A stretch of DNA of 64,000 nt, from NCBI GenBank assembly GCA_022496805.1, contig CM040088.1, forward strand, positions 12,555,001 to 12,619,000, read 5' to 3'. Positions 46,592-58,817 of this stretch are shown here, one piece after another (the first letter of the stretch is position 1; each line of letters opens with the position of its first letter). The notes under the pieces were generated by a model. The model worked only from the letters and a program-made list of their open reading frames with translations, searched no databases and was not told the DNA's origin. Both the position numbers and the translations under genes were made by a program. This DNA comes from Pohlia nutans. Taxonomy: Eukaryota; Streptophyta; Bryopsida; Bryales; Mniaceae.

Positions 46592-48651
46592 GTTATGGAA
46601 TCTTGGGAGAGTCAGGAGGATGCATACGTCGTCGCGCAGAGGACAGTATGTAGCCGATTTTTTTAAAAGGATACGGTTGATCTGGTTGTAGTGTCATGAT
46701 TCGCAATCCATGGTAACAATGGACCAGTATATAACATGTATGCGGCAGTCAGATTTTTCGCTTTACATGATTTGTTTCGTGAATGAGCTGGGCCAAGTCG
46801 CACAGATTGATATAAAACTTGCTTGTCAAGCAAACAGTTCTTGCTCATGTTGTAGATGCAGCCAAATTAAAGTGCTGTTAAGATGGTGTGCAATTTCTCT
46901 TGCAAATATGCTTTAGATTGCTCTTGCTATGGTGTTTCCGACATGCAGATGGTAACGATTTGGATGCGATATTGAGAATGTAGCACTTCTGAATTATTTG
47001 GTCTTTGCATTTTTGGACATCGCGAGGTGCCTCATGGTGTTTTTGCTTGTGGCATTTAGGTCTTGGTTTCTGAAGCTGAAATGGTTGACAGGTTTGCATA
47101 CTGGTATGATCTTTCGCGTTTAACATCCCAACGATACCATTTCAGTGTTGAAGTTGAGATTGGTTTTTGAGAAATATATTCAATTATAGTATTGTGTCTT
47201 GTTAGTGTTTCCTGTCTGCTGAGATCTTGTGAGCTTAACTTGTAGCTTATGTGTCAGGTGTTGGCTATTTTAGACTGGCACATTGTTGTGGATTGAACGC
47301 ATACAAGGGCTAGTTTTTTGGAAATTTGCCATGCGGTAGAAATCCCTCAAATACACTCCTTAACCCCTAAAGGATCACAGCCCTCTCCAGATTTGGAGAA
47401 CTGCAAAGATGCGATGTGAGATGCAACTAGGAGGGATATTTTGAACTTGATGTATGACTAGAAGTTGTACATTATGAATTTTAGATTCTATCCATACAGT
47501 TAACCCTTTAATGTTCCGATTCAACACTGTTTTCAAAGATTCGTTATAAAATGTTTGATGTAAAAAAGAATGAAACTTGACGGAAATCAATTGTGTTGTT
47601 TTTCAAGAAATCACAATATCTTATTTTGAAGATCCATGTTGAACAAATGATGTACAAGAGAAATTTGGATGGATGAAAAATTGAACAGGATGTAGTACGG
47701 GATGCAGGCGTGTCATATTTTAAAATTGGGCAACTTTTCTTCAACTCCATTTTTACTAAAACCGTTGGCCTTTTAATTTTCTTAATTTCTTTTGGGCAAA
47801 ATAGGTTAGTAAGGCATCCTTTTAACCTCTAAATGTCACAGCATCCAGAAACTGGACGACTAATATCTAACCACCCTACGTTCTCATCAATGCTTGGATG
47901 AAAGTCATCCAATTTTTTTGGAGATTCTGACGCTCCAGTCCTCCATTTGCGCTTCTCGGTTTATTAGGGTATTTCCACCGACAGGCCGGATGTGCGAGAC
48001 CCAGATCGTTGAATTTGCACGAGCACTGAGGTACGCGCATTTGGATTGATTGAGATTTTAGGGTATCATTTTTTCAGCTGCAATTGATGTTGGGAAGCCT
48101 CAGCACAGAAATGAACCTGTTTCTAGAATGGAAACCCTGATCAGAAAGGACTCCTGTTTCATTTTGTTGCAGGTCTCCAATCTAACCTCGTTTAAACTCA
48201 AGTTGGCTCCAATTACTTTACTGTCTTTAAATTCACGATTGTCCTAGAGAATTGGATCCGTGAAGCTCGTATACGTCAGGCCTTCTGTTTTGTATACATA
48301 GTTAGATTATTAGCTTTTAAGCAGAGTGACTTTAAGCAAAAGCGTGAACCTTATCGGGCGAAATAGGTCTGCCATAGCTGTGAAAACCTGAAGATGGAAT
48401 GACATCAAAAACGTTTCTGCACCCCTAAATTGGGAACAAACAATTCGTTCACTCGCCAAGAAATGAGCATCTTGAAGCTGGGCATTTTGTTTGGTTTGTC
48501 TGACAGGCTCAGTGAAAACTGATTGTTCATTTTGGACATTTGGTTCAGGTGGCTTTTTAATCTTCATGGCTCTGATAGAGAAACGGGAGTTCATCACTCG
48601 CATACATGGCAGTATTGATTCTGGAGGAGGAAATTGTTGTCCTCTTGAACC
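46592..48651. other. Intergenic with MITE debris
   Basis: 47358-47503 is a truncated family C element (TTAA CCCCTAAAGGATC..., with ccagatttggagaactgcaa as in 12071-12648). At 47503 it runs into a family D left end, TTAACCCTTTAATG, homologous to 63290 onward. Another isolated left end, TTAACCTCTAAATGTC, starts near 47823. No RNA gene is seen. Confidence 0.6.
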
Positions 48652-48855
48652 ATGCTCAACCAACGAATGATCTTACTGGAAAGGATAGGCTCTGACAGGA
48701 GCACATTCAACGGAAATGTACAAGATGCTGTGCATGAGCGTTGCAAAACAAGAATGCAGAAGCAATATTCACCACTACAAGGACCACTTTTTTCAGATGT
48801 CAAACTCTTTGTCCTTCCATGCAAGTTGGATATTTGCAGTGCTCTCCGATCATAG
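48652..48855 (+). pseudogene. Gene fragment with BRCT-like start
   Basis: A 67-codon frame (MLNQRMILLERIGSDRST ... CKTRMQKQYSPLQGPLFSDV, then KLFVLPCKLDI) ends in a stop at 48855. LFSDVKLFVLPCKLDI resembles the first strand of a BRCT domain. There are no good flanking splice sites, and the next 100 bp pass into a family B MITE fragment, so this looks like a truncated remnant. Family assignment is tentative. Confidence 0.25.
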
Positions 48856-48989
48856 CACCAGATTCGCGGTCCAAAGAGCATTATGTGTTCCCTCGTCTGC
48901 CGTTGTTTTCTGTCTGTGTTATCAACCCCTACAGCACCAAGAGGCCCAATTTATTTTACAGCTTTCAATCGATGATCTATGGGGACTTC

Positions 48990-49157
48990 CTTTTGTCCAA
49001 TATCAATTTTTTTTTTGACCAGCACATACATGATTGTTCTTCACTGATTCTGGGGATATAAAATTCACTCCCTACTGAACTAAATTTATCGCAATATGAC
49101 GAAACGAATTGGTCATTTTCAAACAATGAATTCTCGTCCTTCAGAGGTTAAAAATGG
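48990..49157. mobile_element. piggyBac-like MITE fragment, family B
   Basis: gaccagcacatacatgattg through the right end cgtccttcagagg and TTAA (about 49147-49150) match 22780-22952. The left part is missing. Confidence 0.6.
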
Positions 49158-49310
49158 TCCAGAATGTTGCACCGTTTGTCACTCCTACTCAAGTATACTA
49201 TAATATAAGTCGTCGGCTGCTGAAAGATGAAAATTTCACCTCAAGAAGCCCAAGGTTCAGTAGGTAGACACTGCCAGTCAAAAATGCACTGAAGAATCGG
49301 TAATCATATA

Positions 49311-49392
49311 CACCCAGACATCTTCAACATCACCTTCTCCAATATCACACCCTCACCCAGACGTCTTCAATATCACCTTCTCTAATATCACA
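49311..49392. repeat. 43-bp tandem duplication
   Basis: cacccagacatcttcaacat and cacccagacgtcttcaatat each run to ccaatatcaca or ctaatatcaca, 43 bp apart. Confidence 0.9.
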
Positions 49393-50053
49393 TTCCCCGC
49401 TCTCTCACATAACCGTAGGCAATGAACACACCACTTTAACTCATTGAGTTTAAGACTCACTCTATATTCTAACTATCACACTATGTTATATCACAAGAAG
49501 TTGCATAAAAATCAGTGTGTAACTGGTTTGAACTTGAAAAGCACTGACTTCAATTCCCGGTTAAGAATCCCGAATCTTCCAAATATTTAGTAACAAGACG
49601 AATTAATGATGAAGAGAGTAAATCAGACATAGTGATCACAATTTGATCGATCTCAACAGATTTAGCCAGCTCTTGCATCCAAAGATCTCTCCACAGCTCT
49701 AGACATCTCCAAAAAATCACACGCCTACATACGTTGAAATGCTTGAAGTGACACAAATAGCATCCTTTACATTAATCCTTGTACAGGATTTGGACCAATT
49801 GTAATTTATAACAATTCAGAAAATGATTTGGTGAACAACTCTCCACCTCTACAATTGGTCCATAATGGCCGTCTACATATGACTAAAGCTTTGCCTAGTT
49901 CGCAAATTATAACTCCGGTATGATTGTACATATGGCATTGTAAAGTGATGAATGTTTAGACTCATCACAATGCTTCAGATTCAGATAGCTCAGAGTAATA
50001 CAGATACGTATCGATCCTTGAAGGAACATTCAAGGCTCTCAAGAGGACAGGAT

Positions 50054-53000
50054 TCATTTGAAGCTTGAAGGTTGAGGCTCACAAGTGATCCGCTTGAGCT
50101 CCAGGAGAGAGGAAGCCAAAGTTTCCAGAGAATGCCGCAGATAGCTGCCATTCAACTCCGTCCCTTTCGTCTTCGCCAGCGTTCGGGCCACTTGCACAAC
50201 GTTCCTGATTTCTCGAGCATTCAACTCGAACGAGGCATAGTCCGTGTCCAAGAACTCTGCCAGGTCGGGAATGCTGAGAGGCTCCAGCAGGTTCTTCCAT
50301 ATGATGCGTCGATCACGCTCCAAATGCTTGCCATAATACAGAAACATGGAGATGCGGGAACAGAAAGCGTCATCAAAGGCCACCACGCGGTTGGTGGTGA
50401 GGAAGAGAACGCCCTTGTAATACTCCAAATTGCGCAGGAAGATTCCAGTCATGGCGTTTCGTTCCAGGTCCATGGTGCCACTGTCCCGCTTCTCCAGATA
50501 CACGTCGGCCTCATCCAACAGCAGAATGGCGCCCCACGACGCCGCCACGTCCAAAATCCTCACCAACTTGGCCTCGAGAGCTGCAGGCGTGATGCCAAGC
50601 TCCGACACGCTCAACGCCCACAGTGGCGCATGCAGTTTCTCGGAGATCGATTCCGCAGTGAATGTCTTGCCTGTTCCTGGCGGACCGTAACAAAGCAAAA
50701 CGCAGCCCTCGCCTTTGCCCACAATCGGGTCCACGCGCTCATCTCTCAGGTCATCGCTCCGCTTGTATTCGTGCACCAAGCTGTAGATCGTCTCTTTCTT
50801 TCTGGCGTCCATCACTAGAGCCTCATAAGCAGATTCATTGAACACAATCTCCTCAAAGCCGTTGATGTTGAATGCCCCCCACTTCTTGGTTTGGAATGAG
50901 AACCCATACACAATGGCTGGAGCAAACATGCGATCTGCCCTTGTGGAAATGTCGATCAGTTCCACTTCGTTGGTGCGAAGAATTTCGCTTGGCGGTGTCG
51001 CGTTTTCCAAGGGAAAGTCTGGATTCATTTTCGCAAAGCTTGCTAAGCCAATCATGACCCTCCCATTCATTGCGTCTTTCGTAATTGCGTCCCCCGACTT
51101 TGTGTACATGAGACCCTTGTAGTGCATGAACCGGTTTCGTGTCCGCATAGCCAGCTCACCAAACCATGCACCTTTCGCCAGGAATTTCTTCTCTGCTCCT
51201 TCAGGGTCGGTCTTAAACTGAAGAGGATGTGTCTCCAAGCTAGTGAAATGTCGGCCTCCAGAATACTGAGGTATGGGTCGTCGAAAATTGGAATATGACC
51301 TCCAAGTCTGGCAGTCGTAATTCCAAGTTTGGAAGCTAATGTAAAATTTCGGGATTCCATCTCGTTCACAGAAACTGTATTTGAAACTTTGAGCAATACC
51401 GCACAATTCTTCACCAGTGAGTGCACATCTGTACGCCACTCTTGTACCAGACGGAAAAAATGCCCAAAGCATGTCCCAGGATACAAAGCCTTCATTCTTC
51501 ATGGCCTCGTACTTGTTTGAGACTTCTTCGCTTGTGGTATCCAAAAACTGCCAAAAGTATTTGAGATGGGCACTCAACTGGTCCGCCTGCGCTCTTGGAA
51601 GAGCCTTGGAGAGTTCCTCAACAACCGAGTCCTGAGCCTCCCTCATTTCATTTCGGATGTGGAAGAACTCAGATGTGTAAATCTTCACCTTGTCGTTTCC
51701 CATGAGATTGAACTTGTCAGGCAAGAATTTACGGAACACTTGGATCAGATCTGATTGAGAGTAGAATTTGAAGCAATCCCGCTCATTCCACATCTTGTCT
51801 TTCAGTCCGTAGATGAATTTGAAAGGTAGACCGCGTGGCTTAGTTTCTTCAACATGATCAAAGTCACGTTTCCTTACCATCGTCCTACCATGCTCGTCTA
51901 TGTACTCTTCATATGCAAAACATTGTGGCTCTTCCGTCGTTGCACTGGACTCTATTTCCTCCATCTTCTCAGACTTAGGGTTAGAATGTAGTATCGGGAA
52001 CCTCCCGTGTATTATCTCCTGTAGAATGTAGTCAGGGTGTACATTTGCCGAGATGAGGTCCCCGATACTCAATGTGTCCTCAAACTCAGACTCCAGCTTC
52101 GCATACTTAGACTCCATCTTCCCGTGCTTTTTGCCGCGATCCATTTTCTTCTCTTCACGATCCATTCTCTTCCCTTGTGTTTTGCAATCACTACTTTCAA
52201 GAGAGTGGACCTCTGGCAACATGGGAGCAATTCTGCTACTTGCAAGTTCTCGATCTTGTTTGAAGAAGAGCCTTTGAGTTCCAAAGTAAAGAGCCACCGT
52301 GGCAAGGCCAATTCGTTCCATGCAAGCTTCAATGGCATCCTCTGTGCTGTAAAATCCACGGCATGCATCCAATTTGTCATTGGTCTGTACAGTATGAAAT
52401 TTGCTAGAAACTTGGAAAACAATCAGTCTTTCATCAGCTACAATCTACATTAATGTTCAAATACATCATAACTAAGGTTTCAAGAACAAGAGCGTACCGT
52501 TGAGGCAAGATTTGAGTGAGTGCCATAGCGAAGAGTGGCAGGATCCAAACAAACGCAGGACTAATGAAATGCCATCCATCCAAGGAGAATAGTTTTATGT
52601 ATATCATGATCATATACATGACTCCAATCGTTGATGGTATCCCAACCCGCAAAACTGCAAGGCAAGAACATCATGATTACAAAACATTCATGTAAATCCA
52701 AGAGCCTGAAAATTCAATTTCATGTGTACCCCACTTGGTCATCTTGCTATCACGATGACTTTCAACATAATATTGTTTGTGAAGAAGTTTCAAACCAGCT
52801 AAGTTCAACAAATTTTTGTTGATGTCAGTACTAAACGCATCAAGGTTATCTTGCATTTCACTTGGACGATAAAATTAGGGTAGTCTAACAGAGTTCCTTT
52901 CCAAAAATAAAAGCATTGACGGAATTACCTGTTCTTAGATTGTCATCTTGTACGCTAGTAACAGAACTACGAACAATCACATTGTGGTTGTCTATGCACA

Positions 53001-53155
53001 TTGGCTTTATGGCGTACACAGAGACTTCACTAAGGTTGTTGGATGGCAGTCGCATTATGGAAGTCCAAATTTGCAATCCTCCGACCTGTACATTCATTTT
53101 TCCACGAAGCCATAGTTCATGAAATTCATTGTAAAGAGTTCTAATGAACTATATA

Positions 53156-53218
<63 letters not shown>

Positions 53219-54737
53219 CTATCTATATATATATTCAGGTGTCAAAGAAATGAATAAGCAATTCTCATTGAAATGATAAATTACAAACCCAGAGTATAAA
53301 CCTGGGCAAAAGTTGTCTATCACACTGAAAGTCACCTCTTCTTTCGTGAGCCTCTTCAAAGCGATGCACTTGTCGAAGGTTGCTGCCTTGATTTCTGCTC
53401 CCTCTAAGTTGAAGCCTTCTATTGTCAATTTCCCTGCAAAAAACCAAAAATTTGCTTATGTTGACACAAACACAAGTCATTTGTTTGGTCAGCAACACAT
53501 GAGAAGAAATTCCATAGTCCTTTGGTCCCCCAAAAAGATTACTAGTTTCATGTATTCACTCACTGGGAGGATAGCGGCAATTAGCCCTGGCTAATTGTAA
53601 AGCGGGGCTAAAACAATTCCACATTAACCCCTCTTAGCAGGAGATTTTTAGCTCCGGGTTAAATCTCATGATCCTTCCAGTGACTTTTGCGCAAACCCTG
53701 CAGAATTTTGGGTTTGCATGCTCATAGATGAATTACGTGACAAAAAAGACTTTGCTGACACAGTCTTTGAATCTTGAATCGATAAAGCACATGGATGGGA
53801 AATTACTCAGGAACTTCAGGAATGGAACTTAGTGACCAAATCTGCAATGTTTTCTTGTAATGCTATGGATGTTAATTAGAAATATATCATGTTGTTTGAA
53901 TTATTCCAATTGGATGCAAGAATGGAACAGTTAGACGGGAACAATACCTGCTGCATATGCAGAACGTAGAATGGTAGGTACTTCATGAGCATCATCTAGC
54001 TTCAGCATTTTCATTCCACCTGCAGGTATCAAATTCAGTTTCAATGGAAACGTTCTCAAGAATCTGAATCACAAAAATGAGTTTCAGCATGCATCTAAAG
54101 AATCCAAAAATCAGTGTTGAGCCTTACCAGCAGTATGAATGAAGAGCCGCCATCTACTGAGCTGCACAGAGAATTTCTCGTCTTTCATTGTGCCTTCAAC
54201 TGCCAGATTGTGAAGCATTGACACACTTTGCGGATTAAGTTCCACCTTCGACTGCAACAGCGAAGACGGTCCAGGTTGCACTTTGACATCAATTGCATCC
54301 ACCATTTCCGGCTTCTTCAGTACCTTTGTCTTCGCTTTCAAATCAGACACACTGACACTCACAATGATTAGTAACGGATCATTCTCCCCTTGTGAGGAAT
54401 GAATGGACTCTCCGTGAACGTCCGATTCGGGTCCCTTCTCAGCTTCCAACCTCTCAATTCCATCCTTCCAAGCCTTCTCGGTGTTGATAGCTTCACTCAG
54501 GCTGACGTTCTGAGTCTTGTGGAGGCGACGCTTCAATATCTTGACACACAGTGACCATATCCAAGCCACCACACAAACAAAGAGCAGCTGGCACAATCCA
54601 CTCAGCACATCATTGCTCGTTATAAACAAAAAAGCTTTGCTCCACATTTGCAGCCCCTCTGCCAGAACTGCCCGTGCGAGAGAATCGCCTGCCATGGCTG
54701 TCGACTCCATAGCTTGTCCGCTACAGGTTTCTGCCAT
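50054..54737 (-). CDS. Membrane-anchored AAA ATPase with fungal-like C-terminal module
   Basis: Six exons join in frame to 1181 residues: 54737-54128, 54019-53948, 53433-53289, 53140-52929, 52654-52498 and 52403-50054. Residues ~46-68 form a transmembrane helix, with a polar acidic region after it. Residues ~195-345 contain strand-rich segments such as GKLTIEGFNLEGAEIKAATF and ELWLRGKMNVQVGGLQIW, and ~350-395 two more helices. A Lys-rich linker at ~460-490 precedes the last exon's main domains. The AAA core has Walker A GPPGTGKT (972-979), Walker B LLLDEAD (D1029), sensor-1 N1070 in LTTNR and a likely arginine finger R1082 in CSRI. Before it lies PIPQYSGGRHFTSLETHPLQ ... MHYKGLMYT ... GRVMIG, the layout I recall from fungal DUF7025-AAA ATPases. 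The membrane fusion is unfamiliar to me. I start at MAETCSGQ; an in-frame ATG lies 27 codons upstream. Confidence 0.75.
53150..53234. repeat. AT dinucleotide microsatellite
   Basis: About 85 bp of nearly pure TA repeat lie in intron 3 of the AAA ATPase gene, just upstream of the acceptor of exon 4. Confidence 0.95.
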
Positions 54738-54818
54738 CTGAAAAAGCAACACAAGCTTGTCGGTACCACAAAGATCGACTTGCCTCACAAGGCGTCTCCT
54801 ATTTACTAACCCCAGCAA

Positions 54819-57489
54819 CTCATCTATTCACAGACATGGTTAACCTTCCTTCAATTAGCAAGTGGTGTAAGCATCGCTTGGCCACTCAACTTTGTCAGTT
54901 ACATATACAACAGGCTCTCACTTTGAAATTGCATGTATAAGAAATCCATACATAGTGCTTGATACAAGCATGATCTCAAAGGCACTTGTTCCCACTTCGT
55001 CCAGAGCTCTGTATTGATCTATAAATAGCACACGAGTCCTACATATGTTAAAATGCTTAAACTGAAGCAAAGCGAGGAGAGCAAGCACAGGGATTATTAA
55101 TCAGAAGTTAGAGCTCACAGCCAGAATTAAAGCAGAACATACCAGGGAGGCAGAAGATACCTCAGTCTCACTTGTACTAGACAGTGTTACTGCTACTCCA
55201 GAGCTTGAATGAGAATTCAGCCCCCGATCGAATCAGCTGGCCGAAGAGCGATCAAATTAAGCTCCTATCTAGCGCTCCGTCACATTGATCATACCAGTGA
55301 CAGATTGAAGGAACGAAGGCTTATTTACCGTATTGCAGTATATGCGACTTGCTAACAATTGATAACTGGTTGTTGTCCTGGTTGGATTTAGTCATACTTG
55401 ATTACATATTTTTCTAAAATTACAAATGTAGAAGTATGTCAAGTCGTTGACCAAGCCAAAATTGCATTGACTGTAGTTCAAAAGTGGCCTTGCAAAAATG
55501 AGGTCATAGATTTAAGAAACATAAAAATTTCAAAGAATCACCACGTTTAAGAGTATCTCATTTCAAATTCATTCCAACAAATTTTACTCAAAAAATATTA
55601 AAATTTTGTTTGTAATTGAATTTAGAAGGAATTTTTAATTTTAACTTTCAAATTTTATAATTAAATATTGGTGATAGTATTAGTGAATCGAACCGTACGT
55701 TTGGAATCTAAAATTCAAAATCTAGAACTTTCATTTGTATATCTATTCCAAAATATTCTTCTAAATAGTACTTTATGATGATTTTTCTCAAATTGTCTAT
55801 TCTAGGGACACGCCGGTACGTTTAGGGGTTAATTATTGTTTTTTTGATCAAATTGCAAGGAAGCTACAGTATGAGATGGTATAATTTCTATTCTTGGATT
55901 CTACTTAGTTATTTTGGAAAATCATTTTTAAGATTTCATCTTTTGAACTAAGAAATGAAACAAGATGTAAACCACTTTCATTATTTTTTTAAATTCAAAA
56001 TATCTTATTTTGAAGATCCATACTGTACAAATGGTAGTGAACTTCGGATGGATGAAAAACATCACTGTCTATAGTGAAGGGATGCATCAAAAGTTAATTT
56101 TTTGAGTTGATTTTTTCAAAAGCACTTTTCAACTAAGATCTTAGAAAATTTTGGTGAATCACTCCGACATGAAACAAGGCATTAAAAATTTAACAAGTAG
56201 TATTTTTTCCATCATCTTAGACTTAGTTTTGGACATTATTTTTTTTTTTCTTTTTTTTTCTTTTTTTCTTGTTTCATTTTTTACAAATCTTTGAATGCTG
56301 CAAAATTGGCTATATACCTTGGTTGAGTTCAACTTCTCTTTCATCTATCATGATTTCTGAGTAAAAAATACTCAAAGCAGCTTCTGTAACTTTTTCACTA
56401 TTCTATAGAATTCCATTCCAATTTTTCACAATTGGCAAAGAATGTTATGCATAAATGTGTATAATTCATACTACTTTTAGGAAGTTATGGCTCATCTCCA
56501 TATCTACATATCATTGACATCAATGAGTGAAGGTAGTATCATCAATACTTAAGTAAACTTGTACATTGACCTCAAAATATGGCTACTGAAGATGAAGTTT
56601 TGATCAAAAGTAGGAAACACAAGCAGAAAAAAATTAAAGTAGAATTATTATTTTTGAGAACTTTGTATTTCTAAGTAATTTTTGACTAGAGAACCCTTTA
56701 CATGTGAATAAACAACTTTACAACTAGTCAAAATTTGTTAACAATTGGTTCATAATTAAGTAAACGTAGCCAAACACAAAAGTCCCAAAATTTAAATGTA
56801 CTATTCTATGATGAAATGACATTCATTGATTGATTGTAGGCTTGATTTGCTATAAGAGCTTAGCATTGGAAGGACAAATTGATGAAAACTAATTCTAACT
56901 TAGGCTTAGTTTTAATGAGTGGTGGCCAAATAAGATGGCTAAATCAACGAAATTAGAGAATTCTATAAAGGTAGAAAATAAAATCAACATGAAAATGAAT
57001 AGGCTCACATTCTTTGATTCACCAACCATCTCCCTACTCAAACAACTATATAGACTTTTTTAGTTGTTTATGAGATGAAGTAAACTATTGGTTCTTTTTG
57101 CTACTATCCACTAGTGATTTTGTCTATTGACACTAGCACTATAGTCTTTATTCTAGTTAGTGTCTTCATTCTTTCCAAATAATGTTTATCTTAAATTGAT
57201 GAAACTAATGTAAATCATAAAAGTTGGAGGATAAAAGTTTTAGATTGCAACAATTGCTAATGCGCAAAAAATGTTATGCATAATTTACGAGTTTTCTCAT
57301 GGCACAGGTGTTGTGCGCCCTAATTTAAAAAGATGCCCCTATTTTGTGATTTTTAGGCCCCCAACTTCCTCCAAGTAAAAATACAGATACATATTTCAGT
57401 TTCTTCTAAATAAGTTCTACAAGGATAAAATAAAGGTAAATTCCTTAGAAAAATAAATATACACTTGGGCCCTAATGTTAAACTCGTTT
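54819..57489. other. AAA gene 5' flank and intergenic MITE debris
   Basis: 54819-55330 probably holds the promoter and leader of the AAA gene. About 55490-55832 is a truncated family C element ending ...ACGTTTAGGGG TTAA (55829-55832). A further family C fragment is near 56090-56200 (gagttgattttttcaaaagcac). The rest is AT-rich with no visible gene. Confidence 0.55.
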
Positions 57490-57640
57490 TCAGTTCAAAG
57501 AGACGGCAAAACTAGTCTATGGCGAGTTGGAGAATAATCTAAAGCAAGACCTTGTGACACCACAAGGTGTGGAACTCGTGACCTCCCCAATGCTAGAGGA
57601 GAGTTCCCATCCGCTCCCCCAAGCCAAGAGAGACTATTCA
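57490..57640 (-). mobile_element. Second tRNA-related SINE-like sequence
   Basis: On the minus strand an A-box-like TGGCTTGGGGGAGCGG is followed by GGAGGTCACGAGTTCC (57586-57571), the extended B-box phrase typical of plant SINEs. The 3' boundary is not clear. Confidence 0.5.
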
Positions 57641-57720
57641 TGAATAATGGTTGTTAGAAAATTTAATTATAGAGAGGAAACTCCTCTTCAACTCCTCTTC
57701 AACTTCTCTTCTGTTTTCGG

Positions 57721-58268
57721 TTAACCCCTAAGCGCTCAAACGACCATTTTCTGGTCGCTGCCCGAATTTAACGGGCTGCCCGGAACAAAAAAAGAAAATT
57801 GAAAAAATAAAAAATATTTTAAAATACTACATCAAGTTTACTTTCCAACCCAATTTGAATTATGGCAATCCGAGTTAAACTCCACCCGGGAGAAATTTTC
57901 AAAGTAGATCATCTCAACATTGTCTTAGTGTTATAAAATTTGCTATTTGGGGAAAGTAATGATGATCTCTCCATCATTTCTTTTGCTTTTTTGAAGTTTA
58001 CAATAGATAGCCCAACTTCAACCAATCATACTAAATTTTGAACTCTAAAATTGAAAATTATAATTTATACAAATTTTCAAAGGTTAATGCTTTTAAATTC
58101 ATTTAAAAATGATCTAAAGTTATTTTTGGAAGTTTGACCGTATGGATAATTTGTAGAGATGATACTCTACATTTTGTCTATTGAACCAAACTTCATCAAA
58201 CATATGGAAGACACATATTATAACACATCTATGTTTTGTCCAATACCCCTCGGGCTTTTAGGGGTTAA
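57721..58268. mobile_element. piggyBac-like MITE, family E, intact
   Basis: TTAA (57721-57724) then CCCCTAAGCGCTC, and GGGCTTTTAGGGG then TTAA (58265-58268). A subterminal palindrome-like run (gaccattttctggtc) follows the left end. This 548-bp copy provides the uninterrupted reference for the nested insertion at 29986-31316. It ends about 550 bp upstream of the MOT1-like start codon. A Stowaway-type end (gggacggagggagta) lies at 58313-58327. Confidence 0.85.
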
Positions 58269-58347
58269 CTCAAAATTTGACAAATTTTTTCCTCAAAAAC
58301 ATCATCTATTATGGGACGGAGGGAGTAATTGATTTAGTCAAAAGTGC

Positions 58348-58399
58348 CACGTGTCATCTTGTGACGTGGACAAAAATCGGACGTGGAAATCTGACGTGG
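58348..58399. promoter_or_regulatory. Cluster of four ACGTG elements upstream of MOT1-like gene
   Basis: A G-box CACGTG at 58348-58353 (ccacgtgtc) is followed by gacgtgg at about 58363, 58380 and 58393. The cluster lies about 420-470 bp before the start codon. ACGTG cores bind plant bZIP and bHLH factors in light, stress and ABA responses. The proximity to the gene supports, but does not show, function. Confidence 0.45.
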
Positions 58400-58817
58400 C
58401 TGTCTGAATCAGACCCTCGTCTACGGAAAGAGTGCAGCATCCAGCGCCACTGGAAAGGGCTCAAAAGGTGGCAGGGCTGTTTTCACTTTACTAAATATGA
58501 AGTACAGAGACGTGATCGAGCAAGGAAACCATCACCACCGACGCCGCAGCTGCTCACTGAACCAGACGTACTCCGCACACAACTTCTCACGCTTCCCAAT
58601 TTCCCATCGCAAAAGCAAGCCCCGATCCTCCGACTATCCAATCTCCAACAGCAGCAGCAGTGGAAGAGATTTCATTCCGGCACTCAGAGCGTCAGAGCAT
58701 TCTTCTCTACTTTACTTTTCCCTCACTCTTTTGAATTCTTTTGCCATCTTGATCAGAAACCCTTCGGCTTCATTGCATCCATGAGATTGAAGGTTCATTT
58801 ATTTTTAGTTTTTGGCT

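Noticed and set aside
50072..52453. Plus-strand frames of up to 248 codons over the AAA exon
   Set aside because: They are antisense to the clearly conserved ATPase motifs.
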